Below are positions 63,196 through 64,000 of a stretch of DNA of 64,000 bases, in pieces. The stretch is from Oceanobacillus jeddahensis. GTDB lineage: Bacteria > Bacillota > Bacilli > Bacillales > Amphibacillaceae. The position numbers were made by a program, and so were the translations under genes. Positions within the stretch are counted from its first letter, which is position 1, and every line of letters begins with the position of its first letter. The notes below the pieces were generated by a model. That model saw only the letters and a list, made by a program, of their open reading frames with translations. It was not told where the DNA came from and made no database searches. The DNA lies in NCBI RefSeq assembly GCF_000750635.1, contig NZ_CCDM010000001.1, positions 620,001 through 684,000 of the forward strand. The letters are read 5' to 3'.

Positions 63196-64000
63196 TTAGA
63201 TTAGGAATCGACGTAGGTGGAACGAATACAGATGGTGCCATTCTTGATGCAAATAATGAGATTTTAGCAAGCACCAAATCGACTACCACCAAAGATATAT
63301 TTTCTGGTATTAAACAAACATTAAATAAACTAATGGAAGAATCCCAATTAGATGCTAAAGCAATTGACGTTGCAACACTTGGGACGACACACTGTACCAA
63401 TGCCATTGTTGAAAGAAAAGGATTAAACCGTGTCGGTATTATACGGATTTGTCTTCCATCGGGCTCAGCCGTTACACCATTACTGGATTGGCCAGAGGAT
63501 TTAGTGAATCAGTTAGACCCGATTACGCTCCTGATTCATGGCGGGTATGAATACAATGGCGATCCTATTGCTCCTTTAGAAGACGGTGAATTGCAAAATG
63601 CAGTAGAGAAACTAAAAGGGGAAGTGGATTCGATTGCGATTACAAGTGTCTTCTCTCCGGTTCAAAATGAACAAGAAAAGTATGTTGCTGATTATTTAAG
63701 TAAAGCAATGCCTGAAGTTCCGGTTTCGATTTCAAGTGAAATTGGTTCAGTTGGTTTAGTAGAACGGGAAAATGCTACCATTTTAAACGCTGCATTAATG
63801 CGTACTATCCGTCGTGTATCAGAAGGCTTCCAGCAAGCCCTGGAACAAGAAGGGATACAGGCGAAAATTTTTCTTGGGCAAAATGACGGAACATTGATGA
63901 CAAACGAATATGCGCAGAGATATCCTATTTATACGATTGCTTGCGGTCCTACCAATTCTATTCGGGGGGCAGCACATTTAACCAATGAACCGAATGCAAT
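63192..64000 (+). CDS. hydantoinase/oxoprolinase family protein (5' part)
   Basis: The frame is open from ATG 63192 (ATGA overlap with the DUF917 stop) to the window end, giving 269 residues. The start MIRLGIDVGGTNTDGAILD and ATLGTTHCTNAIVERKGLNRVG are the ATPase-fold hallmarks of HyuA-type ATP-dependent hydantoinases and oxoprolinases. SSEIGSVGLVERENATILNAALM and FLGQNDGTLMTNEYAQRYPIYTIACGPTNSIRGA follow. It hydrolyses a cyclic amide with ATP. The partner HyuB, if any, would lie outside the window; the DUF917-associated group usually works without one. Confidence 0.9.
   Translation, partial: MIRLGIDVGGTNTDGAILDANNEILASTKSTTTKDIFSGIKQTLNKLMEESQLDAKAIDVATLGTTHCTNAIVERKGLNRVGIIRICLPSGSAVTPLLDWPEDLVNQLDPITLLIHGGYEYNGDPIAPLEDGELQNAVEKLKGEVDSIAITSVFSPVQNEQEKYVADYLSKAMPEVPVSISSEIGSVGLVERENATILNAALMRTIRRVSEGFQQALEQEGIQAKIFLGQNDGTLMTNEYAQRYPIYTIACGPTNSIRGAAHLTNEPNA

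Overview
The window is a low-GC Bacillaceae chromosome segment, and its closest feel is Oceanobacillus/Virgibacillus. It has AGGAGG-type ribosome binding sites, frequent TTG/GTG starts, T-tailed terminator hairpins, an Mrp antiporter, YocH-, YhaQP- and YwqA-like proteins, and many medium-sized intergenic repeats. The taxon is inferred from gene types and style only. No tRNA, rRNA or CRISPR array was seen.

Layout: (1) 1-7.0 kb: end of an mrp operon, a CYP152-like P450 that lacks the heme-ligand loop, a luciferase-like flavin oxidoreductase, rlmN, a GNAT and a membrane diguanylate cyclase. (2) 7.3-9.5 kb: a plasmid-type segregation cassette (centromere-like inverted repeat, actin-like ParM, small DNA-binding partner) sitting among chromosomal housekeeping genes. 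A cluster of DnaA-box-like sequences follows it. (3) 9.8-14.1 kb: class Ib ribonucleotide reductase nrdE-nrdI-nrdF with candidate NrdR boxes. (4) 14.4-25.9 kb: a beta-glucan/beta-glucoside locus (DUF624, ABC binding protein and two permeases, LacI regulator, large inverting glycoside phosphorylase, ROK kinase, GH1 enzyme) with four similar LacI-type operators. (5) 26-42 kb: a hypothetical protein, an SH3b amidase, a flavin reductase, a YhaQP-like ABC exporter, a PadR/DUF2812 pair with twin operators, a DoxX protein behind a Rex-type box, an MFS transporter, an SNF2/SWIM helicase, and a regulator beside a signal-less beta-lactamase-fold protein. (6) 42.4-46.1 kb: a TAXI-type TRAP transporter. 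(7) 46.4-55.5 kb: MATE transporter, small membrane protein, lysozyme-like protein, RidA, iron alcohol dehydrogenase, DUF1450, MFS, DUF1002, LysM-3D protein and a 45-residue exported peptide. (8) 55.8-58.0 kb: threonine catabolism (kbl and an SDR-type tdh). A complete group II intron lies just behind the tdh terminator hairpin. (9) 60.2 kb to the end: TetR, NCS1 permease, DUF917 and the start of a hydantoinase/oxoprolinase gene, coupled by overlapping or near-abutting ends.

The intergenic DNA carries several repeat families. One module of about 100 bp, marked by GGGACGAGTAATCGCA, is present in some copies of two unrelated repeats and absent from others, so it behaves like an independently inserting unit. 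The most unusual genes are the heme-loop-less P450 and the chromosomal actin-type partition cassette. The most coherent metabolic unit is the sugar locus, which appears to combine ABC uptake, phosphorolysis, and a kinase plus phospho-beta-glucosidase route.
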